Positions 23,101 through 35,039 of a stretch of DNA of 64,000 nt are shown one piece after another. The stretch is from Adiantum capillus-veneris. Its lineage: Eukaryota; Streptophyta; Polypodiopsida; Polypodiales; Pteridaceae. The translations under genes and the position numbers were made by a program. The notes below the pieces were generated by a model. That model was not told where the DNA came from. It ran no database searches and worked only from the letters and a program-made list of their open reading frames with translations. Position 1 is the stretch's first letter. Each line of letters opens with the position of its first letter. The DNA is taken from positions 141,326,640 to 141,390,639 of the forward strand of contig CM043955.1 in the NCBI GenBank assembly GCA_014529385.2, in the 5' to 3' direction.

Positions 23101-23781
23101 GGAATGCCCTTTCGAAATCAGAGAAATATCCGCAAGGTATAGAGAAACCAAATCCGGATTCACTTTGAGAAATTGTTCCTCTTCATCCTCTTCTAATCCT
23201 TCCACAATATTAAATGTTTCTGCTATCACTGGCCATGCTGCCTGAATTGGTTGTCGGCATGTTCCCAACATTACACGCACTTTTCTTTTACCCTTCTTTA
23301 CTGTAAGCGTATTTGCTTCCCAATTATGTTTTACCCTCGCTTGTCGTAACCAGGGTCTCCCCAAGATAATGTGATAATCTTGATTATGATCTTCAATATT
23401 CAAAACTACTAAGGAAACAACAAAGGACAAGCCCGCTACATCCAAAACAATATCCCGAAGTAAACCCACTGGTTGCACTCTTCACTGATCTACCATGCGG
23501 ACTACAAAGGGTGCAGGCTCCCAATCACTGAGACCAAAACGCTCACACGCTGCTTGGGTGATAATGTTTACCCCCACTCCTCCATCCAAGAGTACCTTGT
23601 CAATGTATGTGCCATGGTCTCGAACTGAAAGTTCCTGAATATGGGTATCCGTAATCCTATTCGTAGGCAACGGGGCTGAATCATCATCCTCGCTTTCAAC
23701 CTTCACAATGGCGACTTCCCTCAGCTCAGTGGCCGTTTGTCTCATCAATGCATTATGGAAATTCGGGACCAATTTCAGCAA
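20140..23781 (-). pseudogene. Pol of element B
   Basis: Protease at the start (VLLDGGVGVNII, with DGG in place of the usual DSG/DTG, then IILGRPWLRQ). RT near 22900-22200 (WISPIVVVPKKNKQ, VDYRKLNAAT, IFLDDL). RNase H near 21900-21500 (FHVFVDAS, VDHSALLYLV, ADYLSRL). Integrase zinc module (EVHTGIAGGHF...CDVCQR), core with DFVGPF, TDYATKWVEAW, VSDRGSHF and NGQAESTNKQ, and a GPF-type end (RWSGPFWIF). The longest open parts are 23478-21934 (514 codons) and 21900-20422 (492 codons). The in-frame stops are single-base changes: TGA for Arg at about 23480, TGA for Trp at about 21932, and a stop at about 20420. All are in one frame, so B decayed by point mutation and not by indels here. Confidence 0.9.
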
Positions 23782-25610
23782 TGAACCCAGAGGTACTTGA
23801 ATCGGTGACGTGAGAACCTCTTTCCAAACTGAATTCCACTCCTCCTGTTCTTTAATATCACCCTTATGATTCCATCTTTCTCTTCCCTTATTTCCAGGCC
23901 TACAGTGGTTGGCGTAGTCGATGGTCCTGCTGTCTTTACTGGTGGTGTGGATTGTGGCAACCAGGACACGGTCTTTTTCCGCACCTCTTCCTGAGCCGTC
24001 AAATCCGGAATTTTCACATCGGGAATTGGAACCACATTTTTACCCGATTGCGTGATTAATGAAACCGCTGGGTTAGACTCCTCCAATCCTTCAATATGAA
24101 CCATAGCCACACTAGGCTGTTTCCCTGCAGAGCGTTCCTGCTTTTTCCGATCGTATTCCATAGCTTCAGTACACTCAGATCGCCAATGACCATCCCCCAA
24201 ACAGAAAAGGCATGTCTTGGGGTGATTAGGATCTCGGCCACCTCTTCCGCGGCTTCGTCCTCCCCCTTGACCCCATCCTCCTGCTTGACCTTGCAGAGGC
24301 GGCTCTGGTGTATGAGCATGAGCCATCGCCACAGCAGGCTCTTGTCCCTGCCTTATCTGTGGTTGTTGCCAGGTAAAAGAGTCCCCTCGTCTCCGACGAC
24401 CCCGGCCATTGAAATAACAGTCCACTGTATTATGAGTATTGGTCGTGCAAATCGCACACCACTTCTGATTCATTGCACATTCCTAAGGAGCATGGCCCGG
24501 ATTCCGACATTGGGTACACCAGATTTCCTTTAGACTTTTAGCCACTGCAATCGATTCCGTCGATTCGGAGGATACACCTTTCCTGTGACGCTTGGATTTT
24601 TTCCGTGGTGTCTCTTCCGATTCTTTTCCCGAATCGCTGTTGCCTGAGTCCGAGGAATCAGATCCTGCGGATTCCGACTCCGAACTATCACTGCCACTGT
24701 CCTATGACTTCTGATGAGATTTCTTTCTATCTTTCTTCTTTGACTTCTTTGGATGTTTCGTATCCTCTAAAGCCTCTCCTGCTACTACAACCCAAGCATT
24801 TACAGTATCCAGTGGAGTAGTTACCTTATCCACTGTCGCCATAGCCGTTCTGAGATCCTTGTTGAGCCCCCGCAAAAAATAGTCATTCAGTACTTTCGCT
24901 GCTGGTCTTTGTGCCTGAGGTACCCTCTACAAAAGCATCCGAAATTTTGCAGCGTAATCCTCCATTGGCAATGACTTCTATCGGAGCGTTCGAAGCTTCT
25001 CCAAATGTTGAGGGACTATCTTTTCCGTTCGAAACCTTCGTAGAAACGCTATGGATCCATCAACATACGTCTATAAATGATCATCAGGATATTCGGACAA
25101 CCATTTCGCAGCTTTCCCTGAGAGTGTAGATTCAAATACTGACTGTTGATGGAGAGAAATCACCACCCCAGGATGATTCAATCCATAAGCTTTATTGAAT
25201 TGTCATTAATGTGCATCCGGGTCTTCACTCGAAAGACCTCGAAACCGACTATACTTAATCTGAGGATGAGCCATCACTCCTTGCCCAACTGTTCCTCCTC
25301 CCCCCGGAAAAAGCTGACGAGCACTAGGAGGTGGGGACAGTGGCAGAAATACTCCCGGACTGCTTACCAGAGACGGTGGTGGAGCAACCTGTGTGGGTGA
25401 GGGTGAACGTACGACAGGAGGACATGACTGACTGCGTGGAGTACATCTCTCTCGCCGCAACCTCCTACCATGCACCGGGCTTGGTGATGGAGATACAGGT
25501 TCCTCAATCTGCGGTGAAGAAAAAACAAATTCATTTGAACCGCCTCTCCTCCGACGTCTTCCTACAATTGGAACCACAGGGTCAGGCGGACCCTGCGACC
25601 TAGTGCACAT
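23782..25610 (-). pseudogene. Gag of element B
   Basis: The start is the ATG at 25610 (MCTRSQGPPD...). It has a basic and Pro/Ser-rich N-terminus, a gag core in which KWLSEYPDDH is visible, a Ser/Glu/Lys-rich hinge, and two zinc knuckles near 24540-24410 (CTQCRNPGHAP.EC and CAICTTNTHNTVDC). Several in-frame stops are present and there is a frameshift near 23860, before the protease. It would bind element RNA and form particles if intact. Confidence 0.8.
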
Positions 25611-25634
25611 GCATATTCATCGCAGGCCATTCAT

Positions 25635-25652
25635 CACGCATCGTGGTCGCCA
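25635..25652 (-). other. Putative primer-binding site of B
   Basis: Two bases inside the 5' LTR, the minus strand reads TGGCGACCACGATGCG. The TGG start fits a tRNA 3' CCA end. I cannot name the tRNA with confidence. The same place in A is TAGCGATCG..., altered at CpG and TGG positions. Confidence 0.45.
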
Positions 25653-25654
25653 GA

Positions 25655-26061
25655 TGTAATGGCTATTGTCCACACAGGAGCAATAGGCATTACGGGAATG
25701 ATTACCCGCAACTACATTATATGAACATCAACGCACAAAATGACAAGATAAGGAACTACAAAGTACACAGACACAGAACAACCCTTGCTTCATTCATCTA
25801 TAATCCAGACACAAAGTACAATAGATGATGCCATGAATATCATAGAGATTGGTTAAGTTACATCAAAAGACAGGTATGCCCCTCCATATACAACCGTTGC
25901 TCCAGCGCAGATCGGGAACGGTGCACACACTCCTGTCCCATGATATCCTATGAAGAACTGCTGCTCCGGCCGCCGCATACCGCATGACTCTTGACTCCTG
26001 ATCCGCAGTGTTCAGACCTCCGCAGGACCGCAGGACCACATGTGCGGCTAATGCTGTAACA
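25655..26061 (-). repeat. 5' LTR of element B
   Basis: 407 bp, TGTAATGG...GCTGTAACA on the plus strand, matching 17407-17813 without indels by eye and followed by the CTTGT duplication. Confidence 0.92.
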
Positions 26062-26066
26062 CTTGT

Positions 26067-26433
26067 CACCAAGTGCATATAAAGAGAGAGGTGGAGCAAA
26101 ATTTGAAAAGCGACCCTGACTGTCATCTCCAAAATATACCAAACAGTTGGCCACTTTCATACAAAAGGTTAAATATTTGTCTTGTTTCATACCTTTGGAA
26201 TCACATTTATTGTATCCATTGCAACAAACAATTAAGAATGATCCCTGGGAGTTTTCTGGTGACTATGACGATGTTTTTGAGGGAGTCAAAGAAATTTTGA
26301 GAACACTACCCATTATGCAAGCTCCTAAAAGGAGTTTTATGTTAGCCCATCAGTGGGAGACGATGCCATTGGGGCCATGTTACTGCAAAAGGGAAAGAGA
26401 TCTCAGTATATAAAACCTGTTCATTATGCTACT
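26067..26433 (+). pseudogene. RT end and RNase H fragment of a Tat-like element (H2)
   Basis: Readable plus-strand text from about 26112 (KQLATFIQKVKYLSCFIP...) to 26433 (GDDAIGAMLLQKGKRSQY). It closely matches the RT-RNase H junction of element C (37193-36820, minus), for example QLATFI and GDDAIGAMLLQRGKESQY. It has frame changes (26147 and 26353 are out of phase). It stops abruptly in the RNase H, at a TGATAGCC that may be the 5' end of element D. Confidence 0.75.
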
Positions 26434-27412
26434 GATAGCCATTTTTTGGCTCTCCTTAATTGCCATAATGAGCTACCTCACCCTATCAAAATCACTCAAA
26501 CATTATGGCTATCCTCACCCTTTCACTGTACATAGTCTTGCGTGAGTTAGGAAATTTTTCCAATATCTCCTAAAATCCCACAACAAGCTAGTCATTGGGC
26601 TAGTTAAGCCAATAAATAAATAAAAAACAAAACCAAAATATATTATGGCCCTTTTGTTATAAAGTATTTCATTATTTATAGGGCCTAAATAAAGGGATTT
26701 TTAATTATAATTATTTTTTGTATTTATTTATATATGTATGCCTAGGTGTGTGCTATTCACCTAAGTATAGTATTTACATTTACTTACCATTAGCACTCCA
26801 AGAAAAAATCTCAAAAAATACCTTTCACCATCAATCATTGCTTTTCACTAAATTCCTATTTTCTAAAAGTATTTTTTCTTACCTCTTGTAAATAAGTATA
26901 CATGAATAAAAACAAATGAATAACCTCCTAATTTAATTCCCTATAGTTTTAAGGATTTATTTTTTGTATATATAGCTAACACTATTCTACATTCCATGAA
27001 TTAATTATATACTAACCTATTTTTTTCCCATCATATCCATATATTATATTTATGTATAATCCACAACCATGCATGTTTTCAAACCTCTAGAAATCCTTTA
27101 GGTCATGTTCTCATGTAAGGAGGGGCTCACCTTTGGAGCCTTATGCAAATTCAACAAAAGGGGGGCCACTAAAGACTTTTTTTGTGAAATTTAACAATAG
27201 GCATTTTGGTGGGATTTTTTATATCTATGTCCACTCCAAATTTGAAGCGGTATCTAAAAGACAAAATGTGGAACAAATGCTAAATAATCACCTCAAACAT
27301 TTTGGTTATTTTTGGAGCTACCACCAATGAGATAGGTTTTTCTTTGTGGACCCTAGTTGCCCACTTTCTCACAAAGTAACCCATAGTCTTCTCTCACCTC
27401 CTTTACTACTTC

Positions 27413-27440
<28 letters not shown>
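27413..27440. repeat. (CA)n microsatellite
   Basis: Fourteen CA units. Confidence 0.9.
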
Positions 27441-27443
<3 letters not shown>

Positions 27444-28187
27444 ATTTCTCTCTATTCCTCACTCAAACCTGAAACTTCTATGGTGTTCACTCACCCTCTT
27501 CACCATTAGCCTCCTCTCTCACACCTGTAGTTCTCTTTTGAAGCTCTACCTACATCCACCATCTCCATATCTCTCTCTATTACTTCCATATTACAATTTT
27601 AATCTACCCTTTCAAGAATGCATAAAAAATCAGCAACCTAACCATACTTAATCTATGCAAAATGGGTTTTTTTAATCAACAAAACCCTCATTCTCTTTAT
27701 GGTGATTCGACTATGGCGACGGCGTGAAAAAAAGAAGAAGAAGAATGGCGATTACTTTCGACAATCTAGCAAGGGTGAGTTCAAGATTCCTCAAGGATTC
27801 ACCATTTCAAGGGTACACCCATCTCATTCACCCCTCTTTTCTCATCCTTCAAGTCATTCTACCCATTGTAATTGTATTTCATTCTACTTATTGTAATTGT
27901 ATTTTTAACTTTTTCTAGTCATTACTGACATTAACTGCTAACCCTTTCCTGTAAATTACACACCCACTCTATTGTACCTTCGAGTAGGAAACCTTACACA
28001 AAAATCACTCACCTTTTTAGAATATTCTTTATTTTACCTCAATAATTATCTCCTCTTGAGCCCACATCCATGTGACTCAAGAGACAAGAGATCCCCACTC
28101 TCATAAGAACATATAAAAAATTTCATAAACATGGTTTTCTATGTAAATGTTGATCAGGAGATAATCCTAGTAAGGGATCTCCTCACC

Positions 28188-28196
28188 TATAAATAG
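28188..28196 (+). promoter_or_regulatory. TATA box, presumed LTR promoter of D
   Basis: TATAAATAG in a C-rich context (CTCACC before, AACCC after), typical of plant promoters. It lies upstream of the gag on the same strand. Confidence 0.45.
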
Positions 28197-28749
28197 AACC
28201 CTTTTCCCTTTGTAAATGACATGATCTCTACACTATTGTTCACTACTTTGAGCGTACCATTCTTTATCTTAGTTGTAGGGAGAGAGAGTGAGCTCTCTAT
28301 ACACCATCACTTGTGGTGTATATGAAAGATTCTTTGAGCTAGTTGTGGCATTGCAAGGGAGTGAGTGATTCATAACTTCCAATCAAAGTTGTACCTACTC
28401 TTGTACATCAATTGAATTAGTAAGTTGGGTGCAACCATGGTTCAAAATGCTCTTGAATCTCTCCTATTCATGCTTGGCAACCTCACCTCGTTTGGTTTAA
28501 GGTGATGCGTTCTCATTTTGAGATTTTTGTGTAGTATTTACTGGTATGTGACTCAAGAGCTCTTGTGTTTTTTTGTTGCTTGGGAAAACATTATAAGAGG
28601 GTTGTATGGTGAGAGGGTTCCCATAACCCTATGAGAATGTGTAGATCGTAACATCATCAAACTTAATTGCATCTCTTGAGTCTCGTCTAAGCTGTTTATA
28701 CATCCACGTCAATCATTTAAATTGATGATTAATTCTTGCACAAATCTCT

Positions 28750-28758
<9 letters not shown>

Positions 28759-28787
<29 letters not shown>
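28759..28787. repeat. (TG)n microsatellite
   Basis: Fourteen TG units followed by a shorter TG run after TTCG. Confidence 0.9.
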
Positions 28788-29403
28788 TCGGTGTGTGTAT
28801 TCGTAGCATTGATATTAGTATTAGTGTATCCTTCCTTCTTGCTTGTATTGCTCAGGGATTCTCCTCTTTGATTTCCTAGTTCTCTCTCTAGCTAGGCGGT
28901 GCCCCTTTGCTTGTTGTTGGACCCAATTGAGCAGCACGGGATCCTTGAGGGGTTTTTAGAGGTTGCCGCTCTTGTTGCCCGCATCGGACCTTTTGGTGCC
29001 TCCATTGAGGAGGGCTTGTGTACATTTTCGTGTAGGTTCAACCTTTAGAATATTCAAGTAGTTTGCATGAATCACGAAAGTTTGTATGATCCTTTTATTC
29101 CCATTGCAAGGAAAAATATACACATAATTTCTAGTACTAAGTTGCAATTTCAACGTGTAATTTGTAGGATTTAGGTCCTCTTAGGTTGGCCGAGATAAAC
29201 ACATTGGTAAATTCTTTTATTTTTTCTCTCATTAGGTATGATATTAGCTTAGACGTCTATATTTTTGTGTCATTTTAAGCATTAGGACATGCATAGGACA
29301 TGGTTAATGGCCCAGGGATAGAGGTTTTTCCCTTCCATTTCACTCCACACATTAGAATAAACGTTGCAATTAATAGAAAGATCCATTTTCAACAATGTAT
29401 GGT

Positions 29404-29430
29404 GTTCATGTTTGGTGCCCAAACATGAAC
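29404..29430 (+). other. Perfect 12-bp hairpin overlapping a possible primer-binding site of D
   Basis: GTTCATGTTTGG, loop TGC, then the exact reverse complement. The segment TGGTGCCCAAAC at 29413 starts like the primer site of element C (TGGTGCCCCCAC), and a CA that could end an LTR lies four bases before it. The tRNA is not identified. Confidence 0.45.
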
Positions 29431-29645
29431 AAGAGTAGGAGAAATTCTCGCATCACCAAACCGTGTCATCATGTCTCTTGTTGACTATCATAGATCATTT
29501 GATGTGCATATTTATATTTTGTTGTAGAATAGATTGCAATTTAGAAAACATTATTGTGTAAATTTTTTAAGAAAGAAAAAAACATGTTGTCACTTGGAAA
29601 TTGATTCAATGAAGGCCTAATGCCAAACGTTAGGATATGCTCTCT

Positions 29646-30450
29646 TTTTTGGAGAGCCTGGCAAGGATGTTGAGATATTTCTAGCAAATTTTAAAATGGC
29701 TTGCTGCATAAAAAGAGTGATAGGAGATGAGAAACACTTAGAAATATTTGAGGTAGTTTTGAGGAAGGATGTTAGCACTTGGTTTGACTCTCTATCTTAG
29801 GAGGTTAAGTGAAACTATAATAAAGTTGTTGATCATTTCAAGAGATACTTATTTGACCCCCAAAAAACTCAAAATCTATGAAAAGACATCGTTTCTCACA
29901 AACAAAATGACTTAGATGACTACTACATGTATAAACAAGAGTTTCTACGTCTTTGGGTTGTATGGGTGAGAAATGTTGCTAACCTTGGTGATGGTGTAGA
30001 ATTCCTAAAGAAGGAAAGGTTCATAGATGATCTCCTTCCCACACTCAAAAAAAAGTCAAGGCGGGTGCACTTGCTACCTTTGATGCAGCTGAACTAGGAC
30101 TATTGAGAAGTATACAAAACTCAGGTTCCTAAGGGGAGAGGTTCCAATAGAGGGTTGTAGAACTAAGGGAAAATTGCAAGCATCAACACTTAGAGGGATT
30201 CCTGAGGGAACAACGGAGGTAATTGAGAAGCTAAATGAGTCCTTGAACAACTTGTCAATTCACCTTGAACAAGTTGTAGGTCCCAAGGGACAAACAAATA
30301 AAGCAAAAGAGCGAGATCCATGACTTAGGCGAATTTTGCAATGTTGGAATTGCGAAAATTCTGGACATGGGATGTATAATTGTCCTTGGCCCCGTGGGGA
30401 GCCAGGAGATCAAACATGAATTACCTAGTGATGAATGTAGGTGAAGGAAC
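29646..30450 (+). pseudogene. Gag of element D
   Basis: A retrotransposon gag core is readable from 29646 (FFGEPGKDVEIFLANFKMAC... through STWFDSLS, then VDHFKRYLFDP). It ends in a zinc knuckle at 30342-30383 (CWNCENSGHGMYNC). The core has several stops and one frame change before the knuckle. It is followed by a Pro/Arg-rich segment leading to the protease. Confidence 0.75.
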
Positions 30451-30859
30451 TAGTCAACAACCACATCTTCTACAAAGGCCAAATAGAGCAAGACCACCTC
30501 CACAAGGAGTGGAAAGAGTTCCACCTTTGCTAGATCTAAATGTGCTTGTGGTAGAGGTGAAAAATTCAAATGAGGTTGACATGGAAGAAAATGGAATTAA
30601 GAGTGGGTGGGGGAAAGGTAAGGAGAAAGAAGGAGTCACGTCACAAAGTGACCATGGATGAGAAAAGAAGGCAAAAGAGACCAAATAAACCAAGAGGACT
30701 CGACGGTGTATCAACCTCCAGGACTTCCCTCTTGGACATTGTATGTATCCATACAACCTACTGGAAGACACGAGAGGTAAGGGCCCTGATATCTCATGGC
30801 CTCAGTTTCTTGCATTATGTCCAGAAGTTAGGAGGGATTTAACTAAGGCAGTTAGCGCT

Positions 30860-33800
30860 AGGAGAAAGGTAAAAGAGAGTGTGCCTATTGTAAAAATTGC
30901 ACAAGCTGAAATGAATGAGGATATTACACCTGTGCTAGATTGCTACATCAAAAGAAGATTGGTTAGGAAAGGTCTAGTGGATGGGGGTGCAAAAATTTGC
31001 ATCACGACAGAGGGACTCATGTAAAGATTAGGCATGCACATCCATGAGACACCTGAAATCAAAGTCAAGATTGCAAACGATAGCAAGGTTAGGTGTGTAG
31101 GCATTGTTAACATGTTTTTGTGAAGGCGTTTGGCATTATGAAGGCAATGGAGTTTTATGTTATTTCAACCAAGAGAAGTGGCTATCCATTTATCCTAGGA
31201 ATACCATGGCTAATGAAAATGCAAGCTTTGCAGGATTGGAAAAGTGGAAAGTTGATTTATACGAGTGACAATCATAAGAAGGTTGTCTTTGACATGAAGG
31301 AGGAACGCCAAGAGGAGATCCATGAAGAATCATCTCAAAGTGATAGCACTTCAAAAGAAGAAAGTAGCGGTAGCATTAGTAAATAAGAGTCTTCCATCAA
31401 AGTCATGGGGGTAAGGTTTAAGCCAACCAACCAAGAGACCTCTTGCCCATGTTTGGAAGAGGTAGGTCCTCAAGAGAACCAAGGTGTGCAAGATGAAGGA
31501 ATGTTAGAAGGTATGTTGTCTACAACACTTACAAAGGACGAAAGAGTGAGTTCAAATGTGTGCTAAGGAAGTTTCCTATGCTTTTTGCTAAAGACTACAT
31601 AGATGTGCGTGAATTAGATGTTGTTCAACACAAGATTGAGCTAAAGCCAGAGGCCACACCTAAGTCTCAAAAGATATGAAGGCTAGGAGTCATCAAGGAA
31701 CAGACTTTACTCAAGGAGGTAAGAAAGCTTCTAGTAGCATGTTTCATTTATCCAATGGAGAATTCATAGTGGGTCTCTCCTATTGTTATCACTCACAAGA
31801 ATAACGGAAAGTGGAGGGTGTCTGTGGATTGTCATCCACTAAATGAGGCAACAAAAAGAGATCAATTCTCCCTCCCATTTCAGGATGAGATACTAAATGA
31901 GGTAGCTGGTCATGAGAAGTACACTATGTGCAATGGCTATTCAAGTTACTTTCAAATAGGTATCACATTGAAGGATCAATTGAAAACAACCTTCACACTC
32001 CTTGGGTTGTTATGCTTTTAGAGTCATGCCATTTGGCCCGACAAAGTCTCCTACAACTTTCCAATGCTTCATGAACATAGGTGTTTCAAGCATTCTTTGG
32101 AAAGTCCATTAGGGTTTTTATTGATGATTTTTGCATTTATAGCTCAAATTCATTGCATCTACAAAAGGTAGAAGAGGGTTTGAAGAAACTCTATGATATG
32201 GGAGGTCAATTCAACCCGGACAAGTGCCACATAGGTGAGGATGAAGTGATCTTGCTTGGTCATAAAGTTTCTTACAAAGACATCGAAGTGGATCCTTCAA
32301 AGGTAAAGGCTCTTATTGAGTTACCATCAGCCAAGAGTCTTATGGAGGTCATATCATTCATTCAAAAGGTGAAGTATATGTCATGCTTCATTCTCTTAGC
32401 CTCGTAGTTACTTCACCACTTGTAAAAATTGACACAACAAGTTGAGTTTGTTTGGTTTGATGAGCTTGAAGAATATTTTTGCAACATCAAAGTCATTTTG
32501 TAAGAACTACCAGCACTTATGCCTCCTTGTTGGGAGTACACATTCTTTGTTAGCTCTAGTGTTGGGAAAGAAACAATTGGTGCTGTTTTGCTACAAAAAG
32601 ATCCTCACGATACTAGGATGTGACCCATCTACTTTTCTAGTAGGGTCATAAATTCTTTGGAGAGAGGCTACACAGAAGCATGAATCGTGATGCTTTCTCT
32701 CATGTTTGCGGCGGTGAGAAAGCTTAGATCCTACTTGCTACCAAAACCTTTTGTAATTCTCATTGCAAAAAAAGTATTCCCTTGGGTGTTATCTCAAATG
32801 AATCTTAGTGCTAGGATCTCAAAGTGGATTATGGAGTTGCAAGAGTTCTAATACTCTTTCAATGTAGAAGATAGTGTGCGTGCACAATTGGTAGGGATTC
32901 TCACTTATAGGGTACATATGAAGGAGATTAAGGTCCTTAAAGTAGAGACCCTACCATTGCCACCACCAAAAAGTATTCCTAGTGCTTTTACCTTGTTCTT
33001 TGATGGAGCTTTTTGACAAGCCACATGAAAAGCAGGGGAGGGGCTAGTATTGCTCAACCCAAGTGGACATGTGGTCATGAAAGAGAAGGTCAATCTACCA
33101 ATTTCAACTAGCAACAATGAAGTAGAGTATGACATAATACTTCATGGTTTGAAGATGTACATTAGGCAAGGTATGAAATGTCTAATGGTAAAGGGGGATG
33201 CACTTCTCATTGTGAAGCAAATCCTACGCATTTGGGCATGCAAGAATGAAACCCTAAGGACAAAGGTTCATGTCATCCATAGGTTGTTTAGTGTGTTGAG
33301 AAAGAAGTGCAGGTCATCATGGTGGCAGCAGCTGTCAAGAAACCAAGATACTAGGGATTGGAGTCATTGGATCCCATTATTGGCTACATTTTGGAGGACA
33401 AGTTTTCACTGGACTTAGCAAAAGCTCAAAAGAGGAGACTCATGAAGGAGGCAAGTTTCTATCTCTTCCTAGAAGGCTCCCTCTATCAAAGAGGTAAGGA
33501 TCAAGTGTGCAAAAGAGTACGAACTATTGCAAAAATTCTAGCCATTCTAAAAGGTTTTAATGAAGAGGCATGTGGTGGTCATTCTACCCAAGAGTTGACC
33601 GTGAAGAAGATTTTGCTTGCAGGGTATGTTTGGCAAAGCTTGCATGTGGATATTCAACATTGGTGTAAAAGTTGTCACAACTATCAGGTAAATGGGAATA
33701 GAAGATTGGTCTATGGTCCAAGGCAAATTGTGCTTGCAAATGGAACCTTTAAAAAATGAGGCATTGATGCTATGGGTCCACTACCTAGAATAAAAAATGG

Positions 33801-34770
33801 TAAGCTCTACATTCTAGTGGCTGTGGAATTATGACTAGGTGGGTGGAAGCACAAAGTGTGGCAAAGGTAAATGAGAGGACAGTGAGCTAATTTGTCTACA
33901 TTCATATTTGTCATAGATTTTGCACACCTTTGGAGATTGTTTCTGATAATGGTCCAGGGTTTAGAAAGGGCTTTCTCACAGAAGTCTGTGAAGAAATTCA
34001 CATTTTACATTATCATAGTACACACTACTATCCCTAGTCAAATGGTTTGGTAGAAAAAGCTAATGGTGTCATTGGAGGAATCATCAGCGAGATGATGAAA
34101 AAAAAGACAAAGTTGTGGGATGAATTCTTGGATGGAGCATTGTCGGCATATCAAACCACGTACAGAGAAGCCACAAGGTTCACACCATTTCACTTGTTCT
34201 ATGGTCAAGAGGCTTTACAGCCTAACGAGCTCAACATCCCAACAATGCGGCTTCATAGCAAAGGTGCACAAGATGATCAAGAGGTATGGATGGGTCGACT
34301 TCTTACATTAGTGGAGCTTGAGTGGAAAAGAGAAGCAACCTATGAGTTCTACAAGAGGAAAGCCACACAAGCAAAGGAAAAGCTTAACAAGAAACTGAAG
34401 GACAAAGGCATCAATGAAGGAGATCTTGTGCTAAGGTATGACAATCAACTCGATAATTGTTTTGATGGCAAGTTTGAAACTAGATGGCATCAGGGCCATA
34501 CATAGTCAAGAAGGATTTAAATTCAAGTTACTATCATTATTGAGCACTCCAGGAAGGTAAACGGGTATCACCTAAATCCCTATTTGAGTTGCCTTCTACC
34601 AAAGGATCTACCAAAGGACTATCAAAGACCGACTATCTCATGTAAGTTTTGTTGCATGAAGCATGAGGGCTACAAGAAGCCACCTAATGAAAATCCTCTC
34701 AAGGGACTAGATATCATAAAGGACTCAGAAGCACTCTCTGTGGAAAACATGCTTTATGATGTTACATGAA
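30860..34770 (+). pseudogene. Pol of Tat-like element D (protease, RT, two RNases H, integrase)
   Basis: Protease near 30960-31250 (LVDGGAKICI and FILGIPWLMK; DGG in place of DSG). RT near 31620-32400 (SPIVITHKNNGKWRVSVD, FRVMPFGPTKSPTTFQ, VFIDDFCIYS, LLGHKVS). A badly decayed first RNase H lies near 32480-32900. A second, archaeal-type RNase H lies near 32990-33300 (STSNNEVEYDIILHGL, VKGDALLIVKQI), the hallmark of the Tat group. The integrase zinc module has lost its first His (CGGHST...CKSCHNYQ). Core: GIDAMGPLPR, VSDNGPGF, SNGLVEKANG; then TPFHLFYGQEAL and LVLRYDNQLD near 34440. It has many stops and frame jumps and cannot be functional. Confidence 0.8.
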
Positions 34771-34799
34771 TATACCATCATCTTGGGGGAGGGTTGATG

Positions 34800-35035
34800 A
34801 TAGCTGTTTTACTAGAATTGCTGATAAATTGCCCGATACATCGGACCTATTATTGGGCGAGACCATGTCTGAATGGAGTGAGAAGATTGTAAATTTTTTA
34901 GTTAATGGTTTTCCATCCAAGGATCTTTGTAAGGATATAGCGTGAAAGCTACTAAAGGAATGTGAACCTTATTATCTAAGTGCACGTACTCTCTACAAGC
35001 TAGGGAAGGATGACATTCTTAGTAGCTGAGACTTC
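34800..35035 (+). pseudogene. Pol fragment: linker between RNase H and integrase
   Basis: In one frame with a single TGA near 34950 it reads LPDTSDLLLGE, then EWSEKIVNFLVNGFPSKD and LLKECEPYYLSARTLYKLGKDDIL. This follows the conserved pattern of the RNase H-integrase linker seen in E (MPDAYLF...KWSQNVVNLL...GRLYQLGNDHVLRLC). It is not part of D, which has its own linker near 33360, nor of C, which runs the other way. It may be the continuation of H2 on the far side of D. Confidence 0.6.
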
Positions 35036-35039
35036 TTTG

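Larger units (their letters stand above)
17407..26061 (-). mobile_element. Ty3/Gypsy LTR retrotransposon B
   Basis: A complete 8.66-kb minus-strand element with two 407-bp LTRs and CTTGT target duplications. Minus-strand order: LTR, gag (25610-23782), protease, RT, RNase H, integrase (23781-20140), ORF3 (19878-17848), LTR. From the protease start at 23781 to the ORF3 stop at 17848 everything lies in a single reading frame, interrupted only by point nonsense codons. By eye the LTRs differ at about 21 of 407 positions, so B is older than E. It is closely related to A. Confidence 0.93.
26434..29640 (+). other. Non-coding 5' region of element D (LTR and leader)
   Basis: No coding motif in 3.2 kb. 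It holds a TATA box (TATAAATAG, 28188-28196) about 1.45 kb before the gag, CA and TG microsatellites, and a hairpin at 29404-29430. An LTR plus leader is the natural reading, but no matching 3' LTR was found to prove it. The start at TGATAGCC (26434) is inferred from the abrupt end of H2. Confidence 0.4.

Noticed and set aside
26434-29640. A cellular gene promoter around the TATA box at 28188
   Set aside because: The first coding sequence downstream on that strand is a retrotransposon gag, so an LTR promoter is the better reading.
34795-34810. 3' LTR of D starting TGATGATAGC after a G-rich tract
   Set aside because: The sequence soon after reads as a pol linker and not as an LTR, and no matching 5' copy was confirmed.
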